Source: Streptomyces sp. S4.7
GTDB taxonomy: Bacteria; Actinomycetota; Actinomycetes; Streptomycetales; Streptomycetaceae
NCBI RefSeq assembly: GCF_010384365.1
Contig: NZ_CP048397.1
Span: forward strand, 3,658,001 to 3,722,000
DNA length: 64,000 nucleotides
Direction: 5' to 3'
Shown: piece after piece, positions 56,092 to 64,000 of the stretch
How the letters are laid out: every line of letters begins with the position of its first letter
Numbering within the stretch: the stretch's first letter is position 1
Position numbers and translations under genes: made by a program
The notes under the pieces: generated by a model
Told to the model about the DNA's origin: nothing
Database searches by the model: none
Seen by the model: only the letters and a program-made list of their open reading frames with translations

Positions 56092-58007
56092 TGTCGCTTC
56101 AGTCAGGTCCGTGGCCGGCCGGTGCGCGTGAGCGCAGGGTCCGCACGGGCGGGATCGATCTGTGCGTGGCCGAGCTGGGTGACCCGGCGCGGCCGACGGT
56201 CCTGCTCGTGCACGGCTATCCGGACAGCAAGGAGGTCTGGTCCCGGGTCGCCGCCCGGCTCGCCGGACGGTTCCACGTGGTGCTGTACGACGTGCGGGGG
56301 CACGGCGGTTCGACGGCGCCGAAGCCGCTGCGCGGCGGCTTCACCCTGGAGAAGCTGACGGACGACTTCCTGGCGGTGGCCGACGCGGTGAGCCCGCGCC
56401 GCCCGGTGCATCTGGTGGGGCACGACTGGGGCTCGGTGCAGGGCTGGGAGTTCGTGACCGTACGGCGCACGTCGGGCCGCATCGCCTCCTTCACCTCCAT
56501 GTCGGGTCCCTCGCTCGACCACTTCGGGCACTGGATCAAACGGCGGATGACCCGGCCCACCCCGCGCGCGGTGGGCCAGCTCCTCGGCCAGGGCGCCAAG
56601 TCCTGGTACGTGTACATGCTGCACACCCCGGTGCTGCCCGAGCTCGCCTGGCGCGGGCCGCTCGGAAGGCAGTGGCCGAGGATCCTCGAGCGGTTCGAGA
56701 AGCTGCCGTCGGGGCGTCGGCCCGCGAAGCGGGGAAGCGGCGCACGCGGGAAATCGGCGGGCACGGAACGCATCGAGGCCTATCCGACCGCATCGCTGCC
56801 GGACGACGCCGCGCACGGCGCCTGGCTCTACCGGGACAACATCCGAGCCCGGCTGAGCCGGCCCCGCGCCGACGCGCACGCGCACGCGCCGGTCCAGCTG
56901 ATCACCCCGACCGGCGACGCCTTCCTCTCCGAGCGGCTCTACGACGACCTGGAGCGGTGGGTGCCCCAGCTGGTGCGCCGTACGCTCCCCGCCAAGCACT
57001 GGGTGCCGCGTACGCGACCGGATCAACTGGCTTCCTGGATCTCCGAGTTCGTCATGGCCCACGAGCCCGACCCGGAGCCGGTGAGCGATGCCGACATCGT
57101 GACGGCGATCGAAACGGCCGGCAAGGCGCGCCGGGAGAGCCGGGCCCGCCGGGTGCGGGACCTGGTGCCGAGCGGCCCCTACGGGGAGCGGTTCGGCGGA
57201 CAGCTCGTCCTGGTGACCGGCGCCGCGAGCGGCATCGGGCGGGCCACCGCGTTCGCGTTCGCCGAGTCGGGCGCCCGGATCGTCGCCGTGGACCGGGACG
57301 CCGAAGGGGTCGCCAGGACCGCCGAGATGGCCCGGCTGATCGGCGCACCGCGGGCGTGGGCCGAGACGGTCGACGTGGGCGACGAGCAGGCGATGGAGAA
57401 GCTGGCCGAGAAGGTCGCCTCCGAGTGCGGCACGGTGGACGTCCTGGTGAACAACGCGGGGATCGGGCTCTCGGGACCGTTCCTGGACACCACGAGCGAG
57501 GACTGGAAGAAGGTCCTGGACGTCAATCTCTGGGGCGTCATCCACGGCTGCCGGATATTCGGCGGACAGATGGCGGCCCGCGGCCAGGGCGGGCACATCG
57601 TCAACACCGCGTCGGCGGCGGCCTATCAGCCCTCGCGGACCCTGCCCGCCTACAGCACGTCCAAGGCGGCGGTGCTGATGCTCAGCGAATGCCTGCGCGC
57701 CGAGCTGGCCGGCCAGGGCATCGGCGTCACCGCCGTCTGCCCCGGCTTCGTGAACACCAACATCGCGGCCACCGCGCGGTTCACGGGAGTCTCCGCGGAG
57801 GAGGAGAAACGGCGCCGGAGGAGAACGTCCCGGCTGTACGGGCTGCGCAACTACCCGCCGGAGAAGGTCGCCGACGCCGTCCTGCGGGCAGTCGTCCGTA
57901 ACGAGGCCGTCGTACCGGTCACTCCGGAGGCCCGGGGAGCCCGGCTGCTGTCCCGCTTCGCGCCCAGGACGCTGCGCGCGATAGCCCGTCTGGAGCCACC
58001 GCTGTGA
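56091..58007 (+). CDS. EphD-like fusion: epoxide-hydrolase-type domain plus SDR
   Basis: Protein of 638 aa. Residues ~15-320 are an alpha/beta hydrolase with the oxyanion motif LVHGYPDS and the nucleophile segment VGHDWGSVQ, in which the nucleophile is Asp as in epoxide hydrolases; the late His is in AKHWVPRTRP. Residues ~365-630 are a short-chain dehydrogenase: TGAASGIGRA, NNAGIG, catalytic Ser (TASAAAY) and YSTSK. Mycobacterium EphD has the same two-domain order and acts on lipids. The hydrolase-to-SDR linker is charged. The downstream GTG overlaps its stop. Confidence 0.88.
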   Translation: MSLQSGPWPAGARERRVRTGGIDLCVAELGDPARPTVLLVHGYPDSKEVWSRVAARLAGRFHVVLYDVRGHGGSTAPKPLRGGFTLEKLTDDFLAVADAVSPRRPVHLVGHDWGSVQGWEFVTVRRTSGRIASFTSMSGPSLDHFGHWIKRRMTRPTPRAVGQLLGQGAKSWYVYMLHTPVLPELAWRGPLGRQWPRILERFEKLPSGRRPAKRGSGARGKSAGTERIEAYPTASLPDDAAHGAWLYRDNIRARLSRPRADAHAHAPVQLITPTGDAFLSERLYDDLERWVPQLVRRTLPAKHWVPRTRPDQLASWISEFVMAHEPDPEPVSDADIVTAIETAGKARRESRARRVRDLVPSGPYGERFGGQLVLVTGAASGIGRATAFAFAESGARIVAVDRDAEGVARTAEMARLIGAPRAWAETVDVGDEQAMEKLAEKVASECGTVDVLVNNAGIGLSGPFLDTTSEDWKKVLDVNLWGVIHGCRIFGGQMAARGQGGHIVNTASAAAYQPSRTLPAYSTSKAAVLMLSECLRAELAGQGIGVTAVCPGFVNTNIAATARFTGVSAEEEKRRRRRTSRLYGLRNYPPEKVADAVLRAVVRNEAVVPVTPEARGARLLSRFAPRTLRAIARLEPPL

Positions 58008-58936
58008 ACGCGTCGGCGAACGGCCGGGAACCGCGCGAGGACCCCCGGAGGGAGGATCATGCGATCGCTCCGCGCCGGGTGTCGTTCGACTGGCGGGAGA
58101 CCCCGCTGCACTGGATACCGGACGAGCCCACCGCCACCCATGTCATCAACGTCCTGCATCTGCTGCTCCCCGCGGGCGAGCGCTGGTTCGTCAAGGTCTT
58201 CAAGGAAGCCCTGCCGCTGGTCGACGACCCGGTCCTGCTGGGGGACGTCAAGGGCTTCATGGGCCAGGAGTCGACGCACAGCGTGCAGCACGCTTATGTG
58301 CTCAGCCACCTCGCGGAGCAGCGGCTGGACACCACGCCGTACACCCGGCACGTCGACTACCTCTTCGAGATCCTCCTCGGCGAGAGGCCACCCTTCGGGG
58401 TGCCGTGGCCCCAGCGGGAGTGGCTGCGGTTCCGGCTGGCGATCGTCGCCGCGATAGAGCAGTTCACGGCGGTGCTGGGGGACTGGGTGCTGCGCGCGGA
58501 CGCGCTGGACCGGGCGGGGGCCGACGAGGTCATGCTCGACCTGCTGCGCTGGCACGGCGCCGAGGAGGTCGAACACCGGTCGGTGGCCTTCGACATGTAC
58601 CAGCACTGCGGCGGCCCCGATCCGGTCCGCTACGCCCGCAGGCTGGAGACGATGGCCGTCACCGCGCCGGTGATGCTCTGGCTCTGGGGCCGGGGAGCGG
58701 CGTATCTGATCCGGCACGATCCGCAGCTCGCGGGCGGGCCCCGCTACTCGCTGCGCGAGCACAACCGGGCCGTGGCCAAGGGCCTGTTGCCCACCTGGCG
58801 GGAGCTGGGCTCGGCGGTGCCCCGGTACTTCCGGCGGTCGTACCACCCCTCGCAGGAGGGCTCGCTCCGCAGGGCCGCCGACTATCTCGCGACCTCGCCC
58901 GCGGCCGGGGCCGTCGGCCGCGCCGCCCTGAGGTAG
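58004..58936 (+). CDS. Putative metal-dependent hydrolase (PF10118-like, ferritin-type di-iron)
   Basis: Protein of 310 aa; GTG overlapping the upstream stop. Helical core with MGQESTHSVQHAYVLSH, AAIEQFTAVLGDW and WHGAEEVEHRSVAFDMY. The repeated ExxH pattern (QESTH, EEVEH) is the likely di-iron site of the 'predicted metal-dependent hydrolase' family. Such proteins may be oxygenases rather than hydrolases. The operon context (epoxide-hydrolase/SDR fusion) suggests lipid or hydrophobic-substrate oxidation. Confidence 0.82.
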   Translation: MNASANGREPREDPRREDHAIAPRRVSFDWRETPLHWIPDEPTATHVINVLHLLLPAGERWFVKVFKEALPLVDDPVLLGDVKGFMGQESTHSVQHAYVLSHLAEQRLDTTPYTRHVDYLFEILLGERPPFGVPWPQREWLRFRLAIVAAIEQFTAVLGDWVLRADALDRAGADEVMLDLLRWHGAEEVEHRSVAFDMYQHCGGPDPVRYARRLETMAVTAPVMLWLWGRGAAYLIRHDPQLAGGPRYSLREHNRAVAKGLLPTWRELGSAVPRYFRRSYHPSQEGSLRRAADYLATSPAAGAVGRAALR

Positions 58937-58939
58937 GGC

Positions 58940-59884
58940 GTGCCGGGGACCCCGGCGGGTGGCCGGTACCGGATCGAGGCCTTGGCGCACGCGAGCGGCG
59001 CCACGGTCCGGACCATCCGCGCCTACCAGGACCGGGGGCTGCTGCCGACCCCCGAGCGGCGGGGCAGGGCCAATGTGTACGGGGACCGGCATCTGGCCCG
59101 GCTGCGGCAGATCGCGGACATGCTCGACCGGGGCTACACGCTGGCCTCCATCAAGGAGTTGCTGGAGGCGTGGGACACCGGGCGCGGTCTCGGCGGGGTG
59201 CTCGGCCTGGTCGCCGAGGTGCACGGGCCCTGGACGGACGAGCACGCCGTCCGGATCACCCGCGCGGAGCTGGACGAGCGGTTCGGCGGCTCTCCCGACG
59301 ACGCGGCGCTCGCCGAGGCGGTGGAGCTGGGGGTGCTGGAGCGGATCCCCGGGCGCGACGACGAGTTCCTCGTACCGAGCCCTCAAGAGCTGTCGGTGGC
59401 AGCCGAGTTGTACGCGGCCGGGGTGCCGCTGACCGCGATCTCCGCCCATCTGCGGGAACTTCGCGGCCAGGTCGAGCACATCGCCGCGCGCTTCCTGGAG
59501 TTCACGACCGAGCACGTCTTCGCGCGGTATCTGGGGCATCACCCGCCGACGGACGCGGACGCGGCGGAGGCGGCCTCGCTCGTACGGCGGCTGCGACCGC
59601 TGGCACGGCAGACCGTGGACGCCGAACTGGCCCGCGCCATGCGGCTGTTCGCGACGCGCCATCTCCAGCAGCATCTGATGGACGGGGAACCGGGACCGGC
59701 GGGTGCGCGGACCCGTTCCGTACGGCTGCCGGCCACCACGATCGACGCCGTACAGGCGCTGGTTGGCGAGGAGAACACCTCGGCGTTCATCGCTGCGGCG
59801 GCCGAACGGGAGCTGGGGGCGAGGACGTTGGACGCCCTGACCACAACCCACAGACAGAGCACTCAACTTGACCAAATAGGTTAA
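58940..59884 (+). CDS. MerR-family transcriptional regulator, last gene of the operon
   Basis: Protein of 314 aa; GTG three bases after the preceding stop. The MerR winged helix reads YRIEALAHASGATVRTIRAYQDRGLLPTPERRGRANVYGDRHLARLRQIADMLDRGYTLASIKELLEAW. A long C-terminal part (~80-310) is helical and lacks the Cys cluster of metal sensors, so the effector may be a hydrophobic molecule. Probably controls its own operon. The last codons run into a region with three DnaA-box-like 9-mers. Confidence 0.88.
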   Translation: MPGTPAGGRYRIEALAHASGATVRTIRAYQDRGLLPTPERRGRANVYGDRHLARLRQIADMLDRGYTLASIKELLEAWDTGRGLGGVLGLVAEVHGPWTDEHAVRITRAELDERFGGSPDDAALAEAVELGVLERIPGRDDEFLVPSPQELSVAAELYAAGVPLTAISAHLRELRGQVEHIAARFLEFTTEHVFARYLGHHPPTDADAAEAASLVRRLRPLARQTVDAELARAMRLFATRHLQQHLMDGEPGPAGARTRSVRLPATTIDAVQALVGEENTSAFIAAAAERELGARTLDALTTTHRQSTQLDQIG

Positions 59885-59896
59885 TCCGTCCAGCAG

Positions 59897-59950
59897 TTGT
59901 CCACAGACTCGTCAAATAGCCTGTGGATAAGTCGAGTTGACTGTGGATCA
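59897..59950. promoter_or_regulatory. Three DnaA-box-like 9-mers in 54 bp
   Basis: TTGTCCACA (59897-59905), TGTGGATAA (59922-59930) and TGTGGATCA (59942-59950, one mismatch) follow the MerR stop and precede the Tpt1 gene. The A+T-rich context (ATAGG, AAACATTTCGG) would favour unwinding. It could be a regulatory DnaA site. Confidence 0.5.
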
Positions 59951-60078
59951 AACATTTCGGCACTGATCGTTTTCCGATCGATCGGATCGGATCGAAGCGC
60001 TTCGGAACGGGGCCGGTGCGCCGGGGACGGGACCGAAATGAGTGGCGGCCACCCGACACCACCGGGCACGCTGTGCGA

Positions 60079-60654
60079 ATGACCATCACACGAACACCGG
60101 GCACGGGAACGCCCGACGAGCGACGCACCGTGAAGGTGTCGAAGTATCTCTCCAAGCACCTGCGGCACCAGCCCGAGCGGATCGGCCTCACGCTCGACCC
60201 GAACGGCTGGGTGGAGGTCGACGCGCTGCTCCGCGCCACGGCCGACCACCGCTTCCCCATCACCCGCGCGGAGCTGGACCATGTCGTGGCCGTCAACGAC
60301 AAACGGCGCTTCACCATCGAGGGCGACAGGATCCGCGCCAATCAGGGCCACACCGTCGAGGTCGACCTGGACCTGCCGCCCGCCGAGCCGCCCGCGTACC
60401 TCTACCACGGCACGGTCGCCCGCAGCCTCGACGCGATCCGCGCCGAGGGCCTGCGGCCCATGAACCGCCACCACGTCCATCTCTCGCCCGACCGCGAGAC
60501 GGCGACCCGCGTCGGCGCGCGCCGCGGCCGGCCCGTGGTCCTGCCCGTGGACGCCGGCGCCATGCACCGCGACGGCCATGTCTTCCGGGTGAGCGCCAAC
60601 GGCGTCTGGCTGGCCGACGCCGTACCGCCGTGCTACCTCCGCTTCAGCGGCTGA
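60079..60654 (+). CDS. kptA: RNA 2'-phosphotransferase (Tpt1/KptA)
   Basis: Protein of 191 aa. Family motifs: VSKYLSKHLRHQPERIGLTLDPNGWVEVDALL, then FTIEGDRIRANQGHTVEVDLDL, YLYHGTVARSLDAIRAEGLRP and HVHLSPDRETATRVGARRGRPVVL. These give the Arg-His-Arg-Arg active-site pattern. The enzyme transfers a 2'-phosphate from RNA to NAD+. Bacteria lack the yeast tRNA-splicing pathway, so its natural RNA substrate is unclear. The gene is convergent with the next one, overlapping by 11 bases. Confidence 0.93.
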   Translation: MTITRTPGTGTPDERRTVKVSKYLSKHLRHQPERIGLTLDPNGWVEVDALLRATADHRFPITRAELDHVVAVNDKRRFTIEGDRIRANQGHTVEVDLDLPPAEPPAYLYHGTVARSLDAIRAEGLRPMNRHHVHLSPDRETATRVGARRGRPVVLPVDAGAMHRDGHVFRVSANGVWLADAVPPCYLRFSG

Positions 60655-61537
60655 GCTGCGCCAACCCTTCCGTGGCGATCCGCTCGAAGAGGGCCGGCTC
60701 CATCGCGAAGTCGGAGTCCGGGATCGGCGCGTGGACCACGATCTCCGTGATCCCGAGCTCGAAGTGCCGTCCCGCGAAGTCCACGAACGCGTCGAACGAA
60801 TCGAGCGGACGGCCCGGTGTGAAGCCACTGAGCAGGATCTTCTCCAGACCGGCCGCGTCACGCCCGATCTCCGCGCACGCCTCGCCGAGCCGGCCGATCT
60901 GTCCGCGGACCGCCTCCAGCGACTCCTCGGCCGTGCCCGACTCGAAGAGCTTCGGATCCCCCGTCGTCACCCAGGCCTGGCCGAACGCCGCGGTCAGCCT
61001 CAGTCCGCGCGGCCCGGTGGCGGCGACGGCGAACGGCAGCCGCGGGCGCTGCACACACCCCGGAATGTCGCGCGCCTCGACCGCCGAGTAGAACGTCCCC
61101 TCGGCCGTCACCGCGTCCTGCGTCAGCAGCCGGTCGAGCAGTGTCACGAACTCCGCGAACCTGTCGGCCCGTTCACGCGGCGACCAGGGCTCCTGCCCGA
61201 GCACCACGGCGTCGAAGCCCGTCCCGCCGGCCCCGATCCCGAGGGTGACCCGGCCACCGGAGATGTCGTCCAGCGATATCAGCTCCTTGGCGAGCGTCAC
61301 CGGATGCCGGAAGTTCGGCGACGTCACCAGCGTGCCCAGCCGCAGCCGGGCGGTGGCCGCCGCGGCGGCTGTCAGGGTCGGGATCGCGCCGAACCACGGG
61401 CGGTCCCGGAAGGTGCGCCACGACAGGTGGTCGTAGGTGTACGCCGCGTGAAAACCCAGCTCCTCGGCGCGCGACCACTCGTCGCGACCGCCCTCGTGCC
61501 AGCGGCGGACGGGAAGAATCACAGTGCTCAGACGCAT
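60644..61537 (-). CDS. LLM-class F420-dependent oxidoreductase
   Basis: Protein of 297 aa. Luciferase-like TIM barrel: MRLSTVILPVRRWHEGGRDEWSRAEELGFHAAYTYDHLSWRTFRDRPWFGAI ... LGTLVTSPNFRHPVTLAKELISLDDISGGRVTLGIGAGGTGFDA. The YDHL and TSPNFRHP segments are typical of F420-dependent members. Streptomyces makes F420. The substrate cannot be inferred. No Shine-Dalgarno-rich leader is obvious. Confidence 0.85.
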   Translation of the reverse strand: MRLSTVILPVRRWHEGGRDEWSRAEELGFHAAYTYDHLSWRTFRDRPWFGAIPTLTAAAAATARLRLGTLVTSPNFRHPVTLAKELISLDDISGGRVTLGIGAGGTGFDAVVLGQEPWSPRERADRFAEFVTLLDRLLTQDAVTAEGTFYSAVEARDIPGCVQRPRLPFAVAATGPRGLRLTAAFGQAWVTTGDPKLFESGTAEESLEAVRGQIGRLGEACAEIGRDAAGLEKILLSGFTPGRPLDSFDAFVDFAGRHFELGITEIVVHAPIPDSDFAMEPALFERIATEGLAQLSR

Positions 61538-61669
61538 GGCCCCGACCCTACGTCCCGCCTTCGAGGCGCCGCGCGGCAGGCGGTGGGCGGGCATCGCGGC
61601 AGTTCGGTGCCGCGGGCGCGGCGGCGGGGCGGTGCGGTGGATGTCCGCCACCTACGGGCGTGAGGGCGC

Positions 61670-61705
61670 TCACATGTGCGTGCTCCGCACTCACGTTCAC
61701 ATGTG
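61670..61705. repeat. Two TCACATGTG palindrome copies, 27 bp apart
   Basis: TCACATGTG occurs at 61670-61678 and 61697-61705. The CACATGTG cores are self-complementary, and their centres are 27 bp apart. The second lies 17 bases before the HAD start at 61723. This looks like an operator pair for that gene, unproven. Confidence 0.45.
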
Positions 61706-61722
61706 TGCGGGAGAATGGGCGC

Positions 61723-62589
61723 GTGACCTCAGCTAGCGAGTCCCCGCTTCCCGCCCGCCCCCGGCTGATCGCCACCGATCTTGACGGAACGTTGCTGCAC
61801 GACGACAAGACCGTCTCGGAGCGCACCGTCGCCGCGCTCGCCGCCGCCGAGGAGGCCGGGATCGAGGTCTTCTTCGTCACCGGCAGGCCGGCCCGCTGGA
61901 TGGGCGTCGTCAGCGACCATGTGCACCGGCACGGCCTCGCCATCTGCGCCAACGGGGCCGTCGTCGTCGATCTGCACGGCGGCGGGGAGCTGGTGAAGGT
62001 CCGCGGGATGGACCGGGCCGTCGCGCTCGACGTCGTACGGGCGCTGCGGGACGCGGCGCCCGGCACCGCGTTCGCCATTGAGAAGACGACGAGCTTCGAC
62101 TACGAGCCGAAGTACCCGCCGTTCCTGGACGACGGCGGCGCGAACGTCGCCGCCGCCGAGAAGCTCCTCCAAGAAGGCGGGCCGGGCGACGGCGAACCGG
62201 TCGTGAAGCTGCTGGCGCACCACCCGACCCTGACACCCGACGGTTTCCTGACGCTGGCCCGTACGGCCGCCGGACACCTGGCCTCCTTCACCCGTTCCAG
62301 CCCCACCGCGCTGCTCGAAATCAGCGGCCTCGGGGTGAGCAAGGCGAGCACTCTCGCGCTCTGCTGCGCCGAGCGCGGTATCTCCTCCGACGAGGTCGTC
62401 GCCTTCGGGGACATGCCGAACGACGTGGAGATGCTGGCGTGGGCCGGTACGTCGTACGCGATGGGCAACGCGCATCCGGACGTGATCGCGGCGGCGTCCG
62501 GACGCACCGTGGCGAACAACGAGGACGGTGTCGCCGTCGTCATCGAACGTCTGGTGGCACGCGCGCGGGCGGCGTCGGGGCGGGGCTGA
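61723..62589 (+). CDS. Cof-type HAD hydrolase
   Basis: Protein of 288 aa; GTG start. HAD motif I is [14 protein letters not shown], motif II is VFFVTGRP, the Lys of motif III lies in GLGVSKAST, and motif IV is [25 protein letters not shown]. The C2B-type cap lies between (~90-195). Same family as the gene at 49436, with about the same length. Substrate unknown, probably a phosphorylated metabolite. Two palindromes lie just upstream. Confidence 0.87.
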   Translation: MTSASESPLPARPRLIATDLDGTLLHDDKTVSERTVAALAAAEEAGIEVFFVTGRPARWMGVVSDHVHRHGLAICANGAVVVDLHGGGELVKVRGMDRAVALDVVRALRDAAPGTAFAIEKTTSFDYEPKYPPFLDDGGANVAAAEKLLQEGGPGDGEPVVKLLAHHPTLTPDGFLTLARTAAGHLASFTRSSPTALLEISGLGVSKASTLALCCAERGISSDEVVAFGDMPNDVEMLAWAGTSYAMGNAHPDVIAAASGRTVANNEDGVAVVIERLVARARAASGRG

Positions 62590-62627
62590 CGACCGGAAAG
62601 CCTTTGGAAACCTCCGGCGGACAGACC

Positions 62628-64000
62628 CTAGAGCGGGGCCTGCCAGGTCACTGTCGTACCGGTGCCGTCCTCGCCGAGGCCCGGCCCGACCTCGCTCGAA
62701 CCGCCCAGCGACTCGGCGCGCCGCCGCAGGTTCCGCAGTCCGCTGCGGCGCCGGTCGCCCTCGGGGATGCCCACGCCGTCGTCGGCGACCGAGAGCCGGA
62801 CGGCGGGCGTGCCGTCGGGCAGCACGGCGCTCGCGTCCACCGTGACCTCGATACGGGAGGCCCGCGCGTGCCGGAAGGTGTTGGAGAGGGCCTCGCGCAG
62901 CGCCGCGATGAGGTTCTTGCCGGTGAGTTCGCCGACGGCCGAGTCGAGCGCGCCGACGAAGCGATGGGCGGGCTTGAAGCCGAGCGGCACGGCCGCCATG
63001 TTGATCTCCCGCAGCACCCGGGTGCGCAGCCCGGACGGCGCCTCGGATGAGCCCTGTTGGAGCGCGAAGATGGCCGTACGGATCTCCTGGATGGTGACGT
63101 CCAGCTCGTCGACCGCCTTGCCGATGCCCGTACGCACCTCGGGCACGTCCGACTGACGCTGCGCGGTCTCCAGCATCATCCCGGCGGCGAACAGCCGCTG
63201 GATGACCAAGTCGTGCAGGTCGCGGGCGATCCGGTCGCGGTCCTCGAAAACCGCGAGCCGCTCCCTGTCGCGCTGTGCCTCGGCCAACATCAGCGCGAGG
63301 GCCGCCTGTGAGGCGAACTGGGTGGCGAGGGTGCGTTCGGACTCGGTGAAGGGCCGGCCGCCGATCGCACGCGGTGTCACGAGCACGCCGAGCACCCGGC
63401 CGTCGCTGTGCAGGGGGAGCACCATGGTCGGGCCGAAATGGGCGGCTTGCGGGGAGACCAGCCGCGAGTCGGTACTGGAGTCCTCTATGTAGACGGACTC
63501 CCCGGCCAGCAGTTTGGCGACGATGGCGCTCCGTCCCGGGATCCGGGTGCCGACGGAGACGTCCGGGGTGTCGGACGAGACGGCGACGATCTCCAGTCCC
63601 CCGTCGGAGGTGGGCAGCAGGACGAGGCCGGCGGCCGAGTCGGCGAGCCTGCGTGCCTGTTCGGCCACGACGATGAGGGCGTGGTGGGCACGGTCGGCGT
63701 AGTCGGTGCGCTCGGTGCGCTCGGTGCGCTCGGTGCCCTCGGTCGCCTCCGTACCGACGGGGCGTTCGAGGCGGCCGGAGTGGTCGGCGTCCTTGCCCGA
63801 GAGCAGGGCCGTCGTGACGGCGACCGAACCGTCGATCCACCGCTCACGCCGGCGGGCCGCCTCGTACAGCCGCGCGTTGCCGATGGCGAGACCCGCCTCG
63901 GTCGCGAGCACCCGCGCCATGTGCTGGTCGTGGTCGGTGAATTCGGTGCCGTCGTGCTTCTCGGTGAGGTAGAGGTTCCCGAGAATCTCGCCCTGGACGC
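62628..64000 (-). CDS. GAF-domain sensor histidine kinase (DevS/DosS-like), 5' end outside window
   Basis: Open to the right edge: GEILGNLYLTEKHDG...FTDHDQHM precedes the first internal Met, so the protein starts beyond 64000. Visible parts are the end of one GAF domain (LATEAGLAIGNARLYEAARRRERW), a second GAF domain (~VTTALLSGKDADHS ... ERTLATQFASQAALALMLAEAQRDRERL), a HisKA_3 box with the phospho-His (DRIARDLHDLVIQRLFAAGMMLET) and the ATPase domain (ALREALSNTFRHARAS, VADDGVGIPEGDRRRSGLRNLRRRAESLGG). A Thr-Glu-Arg repeat made by 9-bp units lies in the second GAF (63703-63738). The arrangement matches mycobacterial DevS/DosT kinases that sense gas or redox; whether heme-binding residues are present cannot be seen here. 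Confidence 0.88.
   Translation of the reverse strand, partial: VQGEILGNLYLTEKHDGTEFTDHDQHMARVLATEAGLAIGNARLYEAARRRERWIDGSVAVTTALLSGKDADHSGRLERPVGTEATEGTERTERTERTDYADRAHHALIVVAEQARRLADSAAGLVLLPTSDGGLEIVAVSSDTPDVSVGTRIPGRSAIVAKLLAGESVYIEDSSTDSRLVSPQAAHFGPTMVLPLHSDGRVLGVLVTPRAIGGRPFTESERTLATQFASQAALALMLAEAQRDRERLAVFEDRDRIARDLHDLVIQRLFAAGMMLETAQRQSDVPEVRTGIGKAVDELDVTIQEIRTAIFALQQGSSEAPSGLRTRVLREINMAAVPLGFKPAHRFVGALDSAVGELTGKNLIAALREALSNTFRHARASRIEVTVDASAVLPDGTPAVRLSVADDGVGIPEGDRRRSGLRNLRRRAESLGGSSEVGPGLGEDGTGTTVTWQAPL

Noticed and set aside
57851..59875. 674-codon open frame on the minus strand
   Set aside because: Antisense to the di-iron-type and MerR genes and low in complexity.
61729..63840. 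703-codon open frame on the minus strand
   Set aside because: Covers the HAD gene in antisense and the histidine kinase out of frame. The second half is a shifted frame of the kinase, without domains.

Overview
The window is Streptomyces-type chromosomal DNA. It is very G+C rich, with GTG starts, overlapping start and stop codons and leaderless-looking promoters. Gene order around seryl-tRNA synthetase, prephenate dehydratase, the Sco/ECuC/CopCD/DtpA copper genes, HtrA and Tpt1 matches, from memory, the conserved Streptomyces core. Apart from one integrated element the window is ordinary core chromosome.

Layout. 1-3.7 kb: 3' end of a primase-polymerase domain protein, two secreted proteins and a membrane protein. 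3.78-22.8 kb: a genomic island in a tRNA-Ser(UGA) gene. Three copies of the tRNA 3' half (3782, 6519, 22713) show two tandem insertions. The left one (3.8-6.5 kb) is a decayed remnant with a cupin gene, a transposase scrap, a GntR regulator and a frame-broken integrase-like fragment. The right one (6.5-22.8 kb) is a complete-looking pSAM2-type actinomycete integrative and conjugative element (AICE). It carries a KorSA-like repressor with its operator, Spd-type spread genes, the TraB/FtsK-like DNA pump, a repeat array resembling a TraB recognition site (clt), primase-polymerase and helicase replication genes, Xis and a tyrosine integrase next to the tRNA. Its cargo at the left end is an A+T-richer pair: a ParB-like protein with an HEPN-like tail, coupled to a Dam-type adenine methylase. 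This pair is the best candidate for an undescribed system.

22.8-40 kb: core and accessory chromosomal genes. They include a secreted GH43 enzyme, an orphan HypX-like protein, a lipoprotein and a RibD-type reductase that both carry single-base frameshifts, an HtrA protease, a glycerophosphodiesterase, two HATPase anti-sigma-like proteins, a SpoIIE phosphatase and an aminopeptidase P. 40-46.6 kb: the copper-trafficking operon ending in DtpA. 46.6-50.3 kb: pheA, then serS with a HAD phosphatase, separated by an intergenic region holding three exact DnaA boxes. 51.4-55 kb: two ABC exporter pairs transcribed leftward. 55.2-59.9 kb: a four-gene operon with an EphD-like hydrolase-dehydrogenase fusion and a MerR regulator. 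59.9-64 kb: another DnaA-box cluster, Tpt1, an F420-type oxidoreductase, a second HAD phosphatase and a GAF histidine kinase cut by the window end.

No rRNA, CRISPR array or intact insertion sequence was seen. Family assignments come from motif recognition, not from searches.
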